A stretch of 22,431 bases of DNA. Source: Geoglobus sp. Its GTDB lineage: Archaea; Halobacteriota; Archaeoglobi; Archaeoglobales; Archaeoglobaceae. The notes below the pieces were generated by a model that worked only from the letters and a program-made list of their open reading frames with translations, was not told the DNA's origin and searched no databases. The stretch is taken from positions 1 through 22,431 of the forward strand of contig JALUWC010000551.1 of assembly GCA_027019885.1 (NCBI GenBank). Direction: 5' to 3'. The position numbers and the translations under genes are program-made. The number at the start of each line of letters is the position of its first letter. Within the stretch, counting starts at the first letter, position 1. Positions 9,277 through 17,841 of this stretch are shown here, piece after piece.

Positions 9277-10062
9277 ATGGATCTATACGGCTTTATCAAA
9301 AAGTATTTCATCGACTCCATAGTTTACAAGGAAGGATACAATCCGGTCAATACAGCAACCTTTGCGATAATACTTCTTATTGCTGTTTACCTGATTTACA
9401 GATTTCTAAGAACGAGAGTTCGGTTTGATCTCAGATTTGCCATGTACACCTTGCCTTACATAGTTCTGGGTTCTTCCGTCAGAATAGTGGAGGATGCAGG
9501 CTTTGTAAAACCACCTTTTTCATATCTCCTCATGACACCTTTCATCTACATTCTGATATTTATCGTGACATTCTCGGTTCTTCTTGTATCCCTGAGAACC
9601 TCGTTCCGGTACTATCCATACCCCGGAGCGATCCTTGCAACACTCACGCTGCTGTTTCTATTTCTGAATCTGAAGATTGCGAACTGGTGGATTTTTCCTG
9701 TGGCGTTTACAGTAGCGGGGACTGGAGCCACGATCTATAAACGATTCTCCAGAAAGCTCAATGCTGATAATTTGAGTATTGCAGTACTTTTTGTTCAGCT
9801 CATTGACGGATCAACGAGCTTCCTCGGCATTCAGTTCCTGAATTACTGGGAAATTCATGTTGTTCCGAGCTTCTTCATAAACATCTTTGGGCCATGGATA
9901 ATGATTGTTCTCAAGATCTCTGTTATTGTCCCGATACTGTATCTTCTCGATAAAGACACTGAAGAGGATGAGAATCTGAAAGGATTTATTAAGTTTGTAC
10001 TGTTCACAATTGGACTGGCTCCCGGAATGAGAAACGGACTCAGGATGACATTCGGGGTGTGA
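9277..10062 (+). CDS. DUF63 family integral membrane protein
   Basis: A 261-residue, very hydrophobic protein with roughly seven or eight predicted membrane helices. Family-like features are the early GYNPVNTATF block and the RFAMYTLPYIVLGSSVRIVEDAG region, as in archaeal DUF63 proteins. The function is not known. I place the start at 9277 rather than the upstream TTG at 9265, because the TATA box sits at leaderless distance from 9277. The SpoIIM-like gene follows after 3 nt, so both products may work in the same membrane assembly. DUF63 assignment is from remembered pattern. Confidence 0.75.
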   Translation: MDLYGFIKKYFIDSIVYKEGYNPVNTATFAIILLIAVYLIYRFLRTRVRFDLRFAMYTLPYIVLGSSVRIVEDAGFVKPPFSYLLMTPFIYILIFIVTFSVLLVSLRTSFRYYPYPGAILATLTLLFLFLNLKIANWWIFPVAFTVAGTGATIYKRFSRKLNADNLSIAVLFVQLIDGSTSFLGIQFLNYWEIHVVPSFFINIFGPWIMIVLKISVIVPILYLLDKDTEEDENLKGFIKFVLFTIGLAPGMRNGLRMTFGV

Positions 10063-10065
10063 GGA

Positions 10066-10608
10066 ATGAGGAGTCTTCTAATTGTTTCAGCTGTGTTTAT
10101 CTTATCAATCATTTTGGGTATGCTTTTTGCAGACATAACGGAAAATACAGCACAGAATTTTGTTAATCAAACATTTCAGCAGTTTAAATTTGTCGGAAAC
10201 CTAAAGCATTATGAGCTGTTTGCATTCATCTTTGCAAATAACTCTCTGAAAGCATTTGCATCGATGATATTGGGAATCGGACTGGGTATAGTGCCAGTTC
10301 TTTTTGTAGCACTGAATGGAATCACAATCGGGATGGTTGTTGTGATTGTCGGTGGAAAGATGGGCATACTCTCAATACTGGCATTACTTGCTCCACACGG
10401 TATCCTCGAGATTCCCGCACTTCTACTCAGCTCATCGTACGGGCTGGATCTTGGAGTTGCAACCTTCAAAAGGTTGAAAGGAGAAGAAATTGATCTGAAT
10501 CTGGTTCTTCTGAACTGCCTGAAAAGATTTGCAAAAATACCGCTTCCAATGCTTCTGATAGCGGCTTTTATCGAGACGTACATAACGCCAATTATTGCCG
10601 GAGCTTAA
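10066..10608 (+). CDS. SpoIIM (stage II sporulation protein M / DUF95) family membrane protein
   Basis: A 180-residue protein with an N-terminal hydrophobic helix (residues 4-23) and at least three more helices. The stretch LLAPHGILEIPALLLSSSYG is the hallmark of the SpoIIM family. In Bacillus, SpoIIM belongs to the engulfment machinery. Archaea do not sporulate, so the local role is unknown and may concern membrane remodelling or transport. The start is 3 nt after the DUF63 stop, with GTGAGGA serving as ribosome-binding site. The gene is convergent with hsp20. Confidence 0.82.
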   Translation: MRSLLIVSAVFILSIILGMLFADITENTAQNFVNQTFQQFKFVGNLKHYELFAFIFANNSLKAFASMILGIGLGIVPVLFVALNGITIGMVVVIVGGKMGILSILALLAPHGILEIPALLLSSSYGLDLGVATFKRLKGEEIDLNLVLLNCLKRFAKIPLPMLLIAAFIETYITPIIAGA

Positions 10609-10622
10609 AAAATAAAAAGGAA
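10608..10622 (-). terminator. T-rich terminator after hsp20
   Basis: Read on the minus strand, the 15 bases immediately after the hsp20 stop are CCTTTTTATTTTTTA, a U-run type archaeal terminator. It ends the hsr1-cdc48-hsp20 transcript just before the convergent SpoIIM gene. Confidence 0.5.
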
Positions 10623-11153
10623 TCACTCGATGTCAATTTTCTTCTTGCTCTCCTTCATGGGTCTCTTTTTCTTGAGAATTACCTCAAGAACACCGTTGTT
10701 GTATCTTGCTTTGGCTGAATCCGGATCAATCTCGTCTGGTAGCTCGACAACCTCATGGTATTTCCTCGACTCTCCCTCTGCCCTTATTTCAAGCTTTGTC
10801 TCGCTTGCACCCAGATCGATGTCCTCCTTGTTAACTCCCGGCATCTCGGCAATCACCTGAATCTCATCATCGGTTTCGATAACATCAACCAAGGGCTTTC
10901 TGTGTTCTGTTTCCTCCCTTATGCTTGGTTTGCTGCCAAACTCCCTTATCTCAGGCTTTCCATCCGGGCCTATCTTTATGCTGAACCCTCTGACTATTGG
11001 CTTGCCCTCCATAAGCTCTGCGGATCTAAACACCTCGTCAAGCTCCTTTATCATCTTTCTGAATATCTCGTCAAACTCCTCGAACGGAAATCTGAAAAAC
11101 TCCTCAAACCAGTCCTCCTCATCCCAATCTCTCTTTTTCCTCTTCCACGGCAT
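10623..11153 (-). CDS. hsp20: Small heat-shock protein, Hsp20/alpha-crystallin family
   Basis: A 176-residue ATP-independent holdase chaperone. The N-terminal arm is rich in aromatic and acidic residues (residues 8-45). The alpha-crystallin domain spans about 84-163 and includes the conserved A-x4-GVL motif (A149-RYNN-GVL). The C-terminus ends in an IDI triplet (173-175), the I-x-I motif that docks neighbouring subunits in the oligomer. It is the last gene of the heat-shock operon, 25 nt after cdc48, with its own strong GAGGAGGTG ribosome-binding site. It should hold unfolding proteins that the neighbouring Cdc48 could unfold or pass on. Confidence 0.93.
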   Translation of the reverse strand: MPWKRKKRDWDEEDWFEEFFRFPFEEFDEIFRKMIKELDEVFRSAELMEGKPIVRGFSIKIGPDGKPEIREFGSKPSIREETEHRKPLVDVIETDDEIQVIAEMPGVNKEDIDLGASETKLEIRAEGESRKYHEVVELPDEIDPDSAKARYNNGVLEVILKKKRPMKESKKKIDIE

Positions 11154-11178
11154 AACACATCACCTCCTCAAATTAAAA

Positions 11179-14220
<3,042 letters not shown>

Positions 14221-14230
<10 letters not shown>

Positions 14231-14241
14231 CCAGTTAGTAA
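14221..14241. promoter_or_regulatory. HSR1-type operator: TTACTAAC-N5-GTTAGTAA
   Basis: A perfect inverted repeat with 8-bp arms and a 5-bp spacer. Its core CTAAC-N5-GTTAG (14224-14238) is identical to the site I recall for A. fulgidus HSR1. It covers the predicted transcription start and the start codon of hsr1 (14230-14228, minus strand), so binding would block RNA polymerase. Confidence 0.85.
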
Positions 14242-14256
14242 TTCTGAGGATCGCAA

Positions 14257-14264
14257 TATATAAA
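14257..14264 (-). promoter_or_regulatory. TATA box (TTTATATA) of the heat-shock operon
   Basis: On the minus strand this canonical archaeal TATA element lies about 30 nt before the hsr1 ATG at 14230. It is followed by the operator at the expected start-site position. Confidence 0.65.
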
Positions 14265-14307
14265 TATTTCTCTGAAATCATACCACAAGACACAACAGTG
14301 GGAAACA

Positions 14308-14315
14308 GTTAAAAG
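14308..14315 (+). promoter_or_regulatory. TATA-like box (GTTAAAAG) before the mini-ORF
   Basis: The box centre is about 26 nt before the ATG at 14338 and about 90 nt before the MBL start at 14401. The transcript would therefore begin at the mini-ORF, and the MBL gene would be its second cistron. The match to TATA is moderate. Confidence 0.4.
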
Positions 14316-14337
14316 TAGCTTAACTCATAATTCTGCC

Positions 14338-14400
14338 ATGGAAATACCTGAAAAGTGCTTGGATTGCATGATATGTTACAGGAAGAAGAGGGAGAAGTAG
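14338..14400 (+). CDS. 20-residue cysteine-rich mini-ORF (CxxCxxC)
   Basis: The ORF begins with ATG, encodes 20 residues and ends with TAG immediately before the MBL gene start at 14401. Residues 7-13 read CLDCMIC, followed by a basic tail (YRKKREK). Three closely spaced cysteines suggest metal binding, although one more ligand would be needed for a full site. A TATA-like box lies at leaderless distance from this ATG. The GGGAG inside its last codons can act as ribosome-binding site for the MBL gene, so the two could be translationally coupled. It could be a true microprotein, a regulatory leader peptide, or chance. I do not recognise a family. Confidence 0.4.
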   Translation: MEIPEKCLDCMICYRKKREK

Positions 14401-15288
14401 ATGGAGCTTCTCGACATAGCTGAAAAATTCAACGTCCTCATTTACAGAAGAAAATATGGCAATGGATTTCGACCCCATTTTTCCATGAGAATAAATGAGG
14501 TTGACTTTCACATAGACAGCAGCCCCGGAAAGGGCTTCACAATCATAACTCACGCTCACTCAGACCATCATGGCCTCAGAAATCTGAAGAACTTAAGAGC
14601 CATAGCCTCTCAGGAAACCGCTACGATACTTTCCGCAATCTCCGATGAGAGATACAGGGGAATGATTCACAGTATTGGCGAGAGATTGAATCTCAAAGGT
14701 ATCAGAATAAACACTTATAATACCGGACACATAGACGGTTCAACAGCCTATTTTTTCAGAGATAACGGAATTCTCGTGACCGGTGACGTGAAGGATTTCA
14801 GCCATCTCCCCCGGTGTGATGTCCTCATCACAGAAGCAACATATGGGCACCCCTCATACGTTTTCGAGGATGAGGTTGAAAGGGTCATTGAGGCTGCAAG
14901 ACTCGGTGTTGAACTCGGAGCATACCCTGTGGGAAAAGCCCAGAGAGTTGCAAGGATCCTTTCTGAGAATGAAATTGGGTTTAAAGCAAGCGGAAAGATA
15001 AAGAAAATATGTGATGCTCTTGGAATAGAGCATTCTGATGGGGAAGCAAGGATTGTCTCGCCAAGAGAGGTTTCAGATGGATATGTGCTTTCAGCCCAGA
15101 GGTTCTACAGAAAAAGAATTGTGTTCAGCGATCACATCGATTACAGGGGAATTGTGGAGCTTGTAGATTACTGCAATCCGGAGTATGTTCTATTTTATCA
15201 TGGCAATCCAACAGAAAAGCTCATTCATGAAGTCGAGGAAATGGGAGTTAAAGCTCTCACCCTGAGAGACATCAAAATACATCTATGA
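14401..15288 (+). CDS. Metallo-beta-lactamase-fold exonuclease, beta-CASP-like family
   Basis: A 295-residue MBL-fold hydrolase. The zinc motif HAHSDHH lies near residues 51-57, TGDVKDF supplies the metal-bridging aspartate, and FSDHIDYRG plus the late FYHGN stretch look like the C-terminal histidine motifs of RNA/DNA-processing MBL enzymes. The segment AYPVGKAQRVARIL resembles the DNA ligase-associated exonucleases (TIGR04122-like) and the mRNA 3'-end processing relatives. The substrate, DNA or RNA, cannot be told from sequence. It starts directly after the mini-ORF stop, with GGGAG six nt upstream. It converges with a phosphoesterase gene that is also a candidate nucleic-acid enzyme. Confidence 0.8.
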   Translation: MELLDIAEKFNVLIYRRKYGNGFRPHFSMRINEVDFHIDSSPGKGFTIITHAHSDHHGLRNLKNLRAIASQETATILSAISDERYRGMIHSIGERLNLKGIRINTYNTGHIDGSTAYFFRDNGILVTGDVKDFSHLPRCDVLITEATYGHPSYVFEDEVERVIEAARLGVELGAYPVGKAQRVARILSENEIGFKASGKIKKICDALGIEHSDGEARIVSPREVSDGYVLSAQRFYRKRIVFSDHIDYRGIVELVDYCNPEYVLFYHGNPTEKLIHEVEEMGVKALTLRDIKIHL

Positions 15289-15354
15289 GTCTTTATATTG
15301 GTTCTGGAAATGATCTTCATTGGCAGAATTCGTGTATCACGATAACAACGTCAC

Positions 15355-16050
15355 TTACGCAAGCTCTCTCAGGATTTTTAAAGTTCCCATAAAGTACACG
15401 TCATCCTCAACAGCAAACACCTCAACCTCCCCGTCAGAGAATGACCTCATCACAGGAGATATAAAACCCGATTCGAGGACATTTGAACCCGGCAGAATTG
15501 GAGAGAAATGCGGTAGAACCCACACCTCTTTATCATCATTTCTGGCGTGAAGAAATGCTCTGTATGAGTATATCCCTCCTTCATGTCTGAGTTTTATTGA
15601 TGGGTGCTCATGCCCAATGATGAGCCTTTCCGCCTCAGCGTCTCTGTGGCCATGAACAATCAGAAAGTCTCCAGCAGAAAAACACTCAGCAAATTCAATA
15701 TCGTACTTTGACAGTATTGACTGGAGAAAGTTGTCATGGTTTCCTCTGACAACCTTAAGCTTAACAACTCTGGAGATCTCTTCAATAAACTTTTTAACAT
15801 CTCTCCACTCTTCAGGGATGTTTCTGCTGAATTCATGCTTTAAATCGCCATCAACAATCAGCACTTCAGGATTTAAATCTGAAACAATCTGCCTGACTTC
15901 CAAGGTGATTTCCTCAATCTGGAGTGAAGGGATGGCAACACCTCTGTCTTCAAGCACTCCCTCTATGCCAAGATGCAGGTCAGCTATGATCAGGGAATCT
16001 TCAACCATCAGCCCACCTTTTTCACTCAAAGTGACACCATGAACATCCAT
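15355..16050 (-). CDS. SbcD/Mre11-related metallophosphoesterase
   Basis: A 231-residue calcineurin-like phosphoesterase with all expected metal motifs in order: ADLHLG, GDLKH, GNHDN, HGH and GHEHP. It matches the archaeal SbcD-related family (TIGR00024 type), which lacks the Mre11 capping domain. Reported relatives are predicted nucleases or phosphodiesterases with unclear substrates. The ATG at 16050 is preferred over the adjacent upstream GTG at 16053, because a TATA element at 16074-16081 predicts a leaderless start near 16050. The gene faces the MBL exonuclease, with 66 bp between their stops. Confidence 0.86.
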   Translation of the reverse strand: MDVHGVTLSEKGGLMVEDSLIIADLHLGIEGVLEDRGVAIPSLQIEEITLEVRQIVSDLNPEVLIVDGDLKHEFSRNIPEEWRDVKKFIEEISRVVKLKVVRGNHDNFLQSILSKYDIEFAECFSAGDFLIVHGHRDAEAERLIIGHEHPSIKLRHEGGIYSYRAFLHARNDDKEVWVLPHFSPILPGSNVLESGFISPVMRSFSDGEVEVFAVEDDVYFMGTLKILRELA

Positions 16051-16073
16051 CACACATCTGACTAAAAAATGAA

Positions 16074-16081
16074 GTATAAAA
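16074..16081 (-). promoter_or_regulatory. TATA box of the phosphoesterase gene
   Basis: The plus-strand GTATAAAA reads TTTTATAC on the minus strand. Its centre is about 27 nt before the ATG at 16050, which suggests a leaderless mRNA separate from the mini-ORF transcript upstream. Confidence 0.5.
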
Positions 16082-16091
16082 AATTGGCCCG

Positions 16092-16178
16092 TCAGTAATC
16101 GGACGTCAAAATAGCTCTGTAAAGCTCCTCGTCTCCATACTGCTTTGACCTCTCAATGGCACCCATTATGTAGTTCAT
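16092..16178 (-). CDS. 28-residue mini-ORF of unknown function
   Basis: A minus-strand ORF of 28 codons plus TGA, in the gap between the phosphoesterase and ferredoxin genes. The peptide begins MNYIMGAIERSKQYGDEE and looks like a short amphipathic helix with a normal archaeal amino-acid mix. An ATATAATA box (16199-16206, minus strand) lies 24-25 nt before its ATG, as for the other leaderless genes here. No ribosome-binding site is needed for such a transcript. It may be a real microprotein or the remnant of a larger gene. I recognise no family, and chance cannot be excluded. Confidence 0.42.
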   Translation of the reverse strand: MNYIMGAIERSKQYGDEELYRAILTSDY

Positions 16179-16198
16179 GATTAGTTATTTTGATGAAT

Positions 16199-16206
16199 TA
16201 TTATAT
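16199..16206 (-). promoter_or_regulatory. TATA-like box (ATATAATA) before the 28-residue mini-ORF
   Basis: The element's centre is 24-25 nt before the ATG at 16178, a standard archaeal TATA-to-start spacing. The surrounding sequence is AT-rich, so accidental matches are possible. Confidence 0.4.
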
Positions 16207-16263
16207 CTCACTTGTCCGTGCAGCGAAAGTAATGCGTTGTGATTGCAACAAATGAAAAAAATT

Positions 16264-16280
16264 AAATTCGATTTGAATTT
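16264..16280. repeat. Palindrome AAATTC-N5-GAATTT upstream of ferredoxin
   Basis: Perfect 6-bp arms with a 5-bp spacer, overlapping the AT-rich tract (16257-16268) that is the best TATA candidate for the ferredoxin gene. It could be an operator for a dimeric repressor. AT-rich DNA also yields such repeats by chance. Confidence 0.35.
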
Positions 16281-16300
16281 GCTTTGCTTGGTGATGAAAA

Positions 16301-16471
16301 ATGCCGGCAGTTGTTGATGCTGAACTCTGCACAGCATGTGGAACGTGTGTGGATGAGTGCCCTGTAGGGGCGATAGAGCTAAATGATGTGGCTACAGTTG
16401 ATGCAGATCTGTGCACAGAATGCGGAACGTGTGTGGATGTTTGTCCAAGCGGAGCGATTTCCCTTGAGTAA
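16301..16471 (+). CDS. 2[4Fe-4S] ferredoxin, 56 residues
   Basis: A small cytoplasmic electron carrier with two near-identical halves. Each half carries C-x2-C-G-T-C-V-D-x-C-P (cysteines 10, 13, 16, 20 and 38, 41, 44, 48), so it should bind two [4Fe-4S] clusters of the clostridial type. The halves are also similar in DNA (CGGAACGTGTGTGGATG shared with one mismatch), consistent with internal duplication. GGTGAT (16290-16295) lies five nt before the ATG. It stands alone, with its own promoter region and a T-rich terminator after it, so its redox partners are not implied by position. It might accept electrons from the oxidoreductases encoded at 20443-22281, but this is speculation. Confidence 0.93.
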   Translation: MPAVVDAELCTACGTCVDECPVGAIELNDVATVDADLCTECGTCVDVCPSGAISLE

Positions 16472-16479
16472 TTAATTCA

Positions 16480-16495
16480 TTTTTTATTATTTTTT
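16480..16495 (+). terminator. T-rich terminator after ferredoxin
   Basis: Two T-runs of six residues each, separated by ATTA, begin 9 nt after the ferredoxin stop. This is a typical U-run archaeal terminator isolating the ferredoxin from oapA. Confidence 0.5.
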
Positions 16496-16505
16496 GCCAT
16501 AAAGC

Positions 16506-16514
16506 TTTTAATTT
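16506..16514 (+). promoter_or_regulatory. TATA-like box (TTTTAATTT) of the oapABC operon
   Basis: The box is centred about 29 nt before the ATG at 16539 and 35 nt before the ATG at 16545. It is the only good promoter candidate between the ferredoxin terminator and oapA. Confidence 0.4.
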
Positions 16515-16544
16515 GGTTCTGCATTGCTAATGGTAGTGATGAAT

Positions 16545-17180
16545 ATGGGGCTGATAACGATCCTTAAAGCAAGATTCAGGAGTGTATTCAAGTGGTTTTT
16601 CAAAAAAGACAAGATGAGGATAGGGATTTATGGCCCTCCAAATGCTGGCAAAACGACCCTTGCCAACAGAATACTGAGAGACTGGACAGGTGATGTAATC
16701 GGACCCGAGAGTGAAATTCCCCATGAAACAAGGAGAGCGAAACTCAGAGAGGGAGTCAAGATCGAGGTTGATGGAAAAACACTTACAATTGACATAATCG
16801 ACACTCCAGGAATTGCAACCAAAATAGACTTCCATGACTTTCTCAAATATGGGATAAACGAGGAAGAGGCAAAGAGGAGAGCCAAGGAGGCTACTGAAGG
16901 TGTTATTGAGGCAATAAAGTGGCTCGACGACCTTGATGGAATCCTGCTTGTGATGGACTCCAGCGAGGATCCATACACTCAGGTGAACGTGACAATCGTT
17001 GGAAATATTGAGGCGAGAGGTCTTCCACTACTTATAATAGCCAACAAAATTGACCTTCCCAACGCCTCTCCGGCAAGGATAAAAGCAGCATTCCCTCAGC
17101 ACATGGTTGTTCCGATATCCGCACTTAAGGGGCTCAACATAGACACACTGTACAAGACAATGGCAGAAAAGTTTGGGTGA
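16545..17180 (+). CDS. oapA: Era-like GTPase OapA
   Basis: A 211-residue GTP-binding protein. The motifs are G1 GPPNAGKT (residues 30-37), G3 DTPG (86-89), G4 NKID (167-170) and G5 SAL (192-194). An amphipathic basic segment (residues 5-24, LKARFRSVFKWFFKK) precedes the G domain and could contact membrane or nucleic acid. No KH domain is present, unlike bacterial Era. With DUF2073 and a zinc-ribbon protein it forms the trio called oapABC in haloarchaea, where it sits beside a replication origin. Its function is not established. In-frame starts at 16524 (TTG), 16530 and 16539 are possible. I prefer 16545, because homologues I recall begin MGL. Confidence 0.85.
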   Translation: MGLITILKARFRSVFKWFFKKDKMRIGIYGPPNAGKTTLANRILRDWTGDVIGPESEIPHETRRAKLREGVKIEVDGKTLTIDIIDTPGIATKIDFHDFLKYGINEEEAKRRAKEATEGVIEAIKWLDDLDGILLVMDSSEDPYTQVNVTIVGNIEARGLPLLIIANKIDLPNASPARIKAAFPQHMVVPISALKGLNIDTLYKTMAEKFG

Positions 17181-17539
17181 TGGATATGGAGGGAGTCCAG
17201 CTCAGTCTTATTTCCAAGGAAAAGCTTGAAAGGATGAGTTCGATGGAAAAGCTCAGAATGATACTTGATAACGTCAAGGAGGGTAAGATTGTTGTTCTTG
17301 AATCGGGACTTTCGCCTGAAGAGGAGGCAAAGCTGATTGAGTTAACAATGCTCGAAATAGATCACGAGAAATTTGTGGGGATAGAGGTTGAGAGCTATCC
17401 GCCAAAGGAGACATTTCTGTCGAAGTTTTTTGGCAAAAAAAGCGGAAGACTTACACTCATTGGCCCGGCAAACAGGGTGAAAACTCTATCAAAGCAGAAG
17501 GACATAATTACGGCAATGGTGCAGTTTGGTGATAGGTGA
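17180..17539 (+). CDS. oapB: DUF2073 protein, OapB
   Basis: A 119-residue protein of the DUF2073 family, found next to the Era-like GTPase in many euryarchaea. It seems to have an alpha/beta fold, with KIVVLESGLSPEEEAKLIELTM as the best-conserved part and a basic patch (SKFFGKKSGR) before the last strands. No catalytic motif is visible. Its ATG shares one base with the oapA stop (TGATG), so it is translated by reinitiation or coupling. A second in-frame ATG at 17186 is an alternative start. The role is unknown; it is presumably a partner of the GTPase. Confidence 0.8.
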   Translation: MDMEGVQLSLISKEKLERMSSMEKLRMILDNVKEGKIVVLESGLSPEEEAKLIELTMLEIDHEKFVGIEVESYPPKETFLSKFFGKKSGRLTLIGPANRVKTLSKQKDIITAMVQFGDR

Positions 17540-17841
17540 TGCCCCATAGATGCACGGAATGCGGAAAGGAGTACATGGATGGGGACATGGCGATACTTCA
17601 GGGGTGCGAGTGCGGAAACAACAAATTCCTGTACATCCCGAAGCAGAAAGGAAGGGAGGTTGAGGAAATAAAGGAGCAGTTCGAAAGAATTGAAAGTGTG
17701 AGAATAATTGCTCCTGGAATGTACGAGCTCAATATAGAAAAGCTCCTTGAGGGTGGGGAGGTTGTGATAGCGTTACAGGAAGATGGGAAGTATGCTGTCC
17801 ACCTCCCATCCCTTCTCAGAATGAGAAAGAAGAAATTATGA
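17539..17841 (+). CDS. oapC: Zinc-ribbon protein OapC
   Basis: A 100-residue protein with an N-terminal zinc ribbon (Cys5-x2-Cys8 and Cys23-x-Cys25), a linker helix rich in Glu/Lys, and a C-terminal beta-rich part ending in basic residues (LLRMRKKKL). It matches the short archaeal zinc-ribbon family formerly DUF2072. It could bind nucleic acid or a protein partner, but the function is unknown. The gene is coupled to oapB by a TGATG stop/start and to the transporter gene by an ATGA overlap. All four genes are thus likely translated from one mRNA. Confidence 0.8.
   Translation: MPHRCTECGKEYMDGDMAILQGCECGNNKFLYIPKQKGREVEEIKEQFERIESVRIIAPGMYELNIEKLLEGGEVVIALQEDGKYAVHLPSLLRMRKKKL

Noticed and set aside
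14231-14293. 21-residue N-terminal extension of hsr1
   Set aside because: It would lie upstream of, and across, the TATA box and operator of the operon.
14291-14306. CAACAGTGGGAAAC resembling an archaeal origin recognition box
   Set aside because: A single imperfect copy with an extra G, no neighbouring copies and no dyad-spaced partners.
15320-15550. 76-codon plus-strand frame starting with TTG
   Set aside because: It mostly overlaps the phosphoesterase gene in antisense and its serine/threonine-rich product looks like no protein family. Only the promoter-like box before it is kept as a weak finding.
16292-16330. GTGATGA followed by TGATGCTGA, resembling C/D box sRNA parts
   Set aside because: Box order and spacing do not fit a C/D guide RNA, and the segment is the ribosome-binding site and start of the ferredoxin gene.
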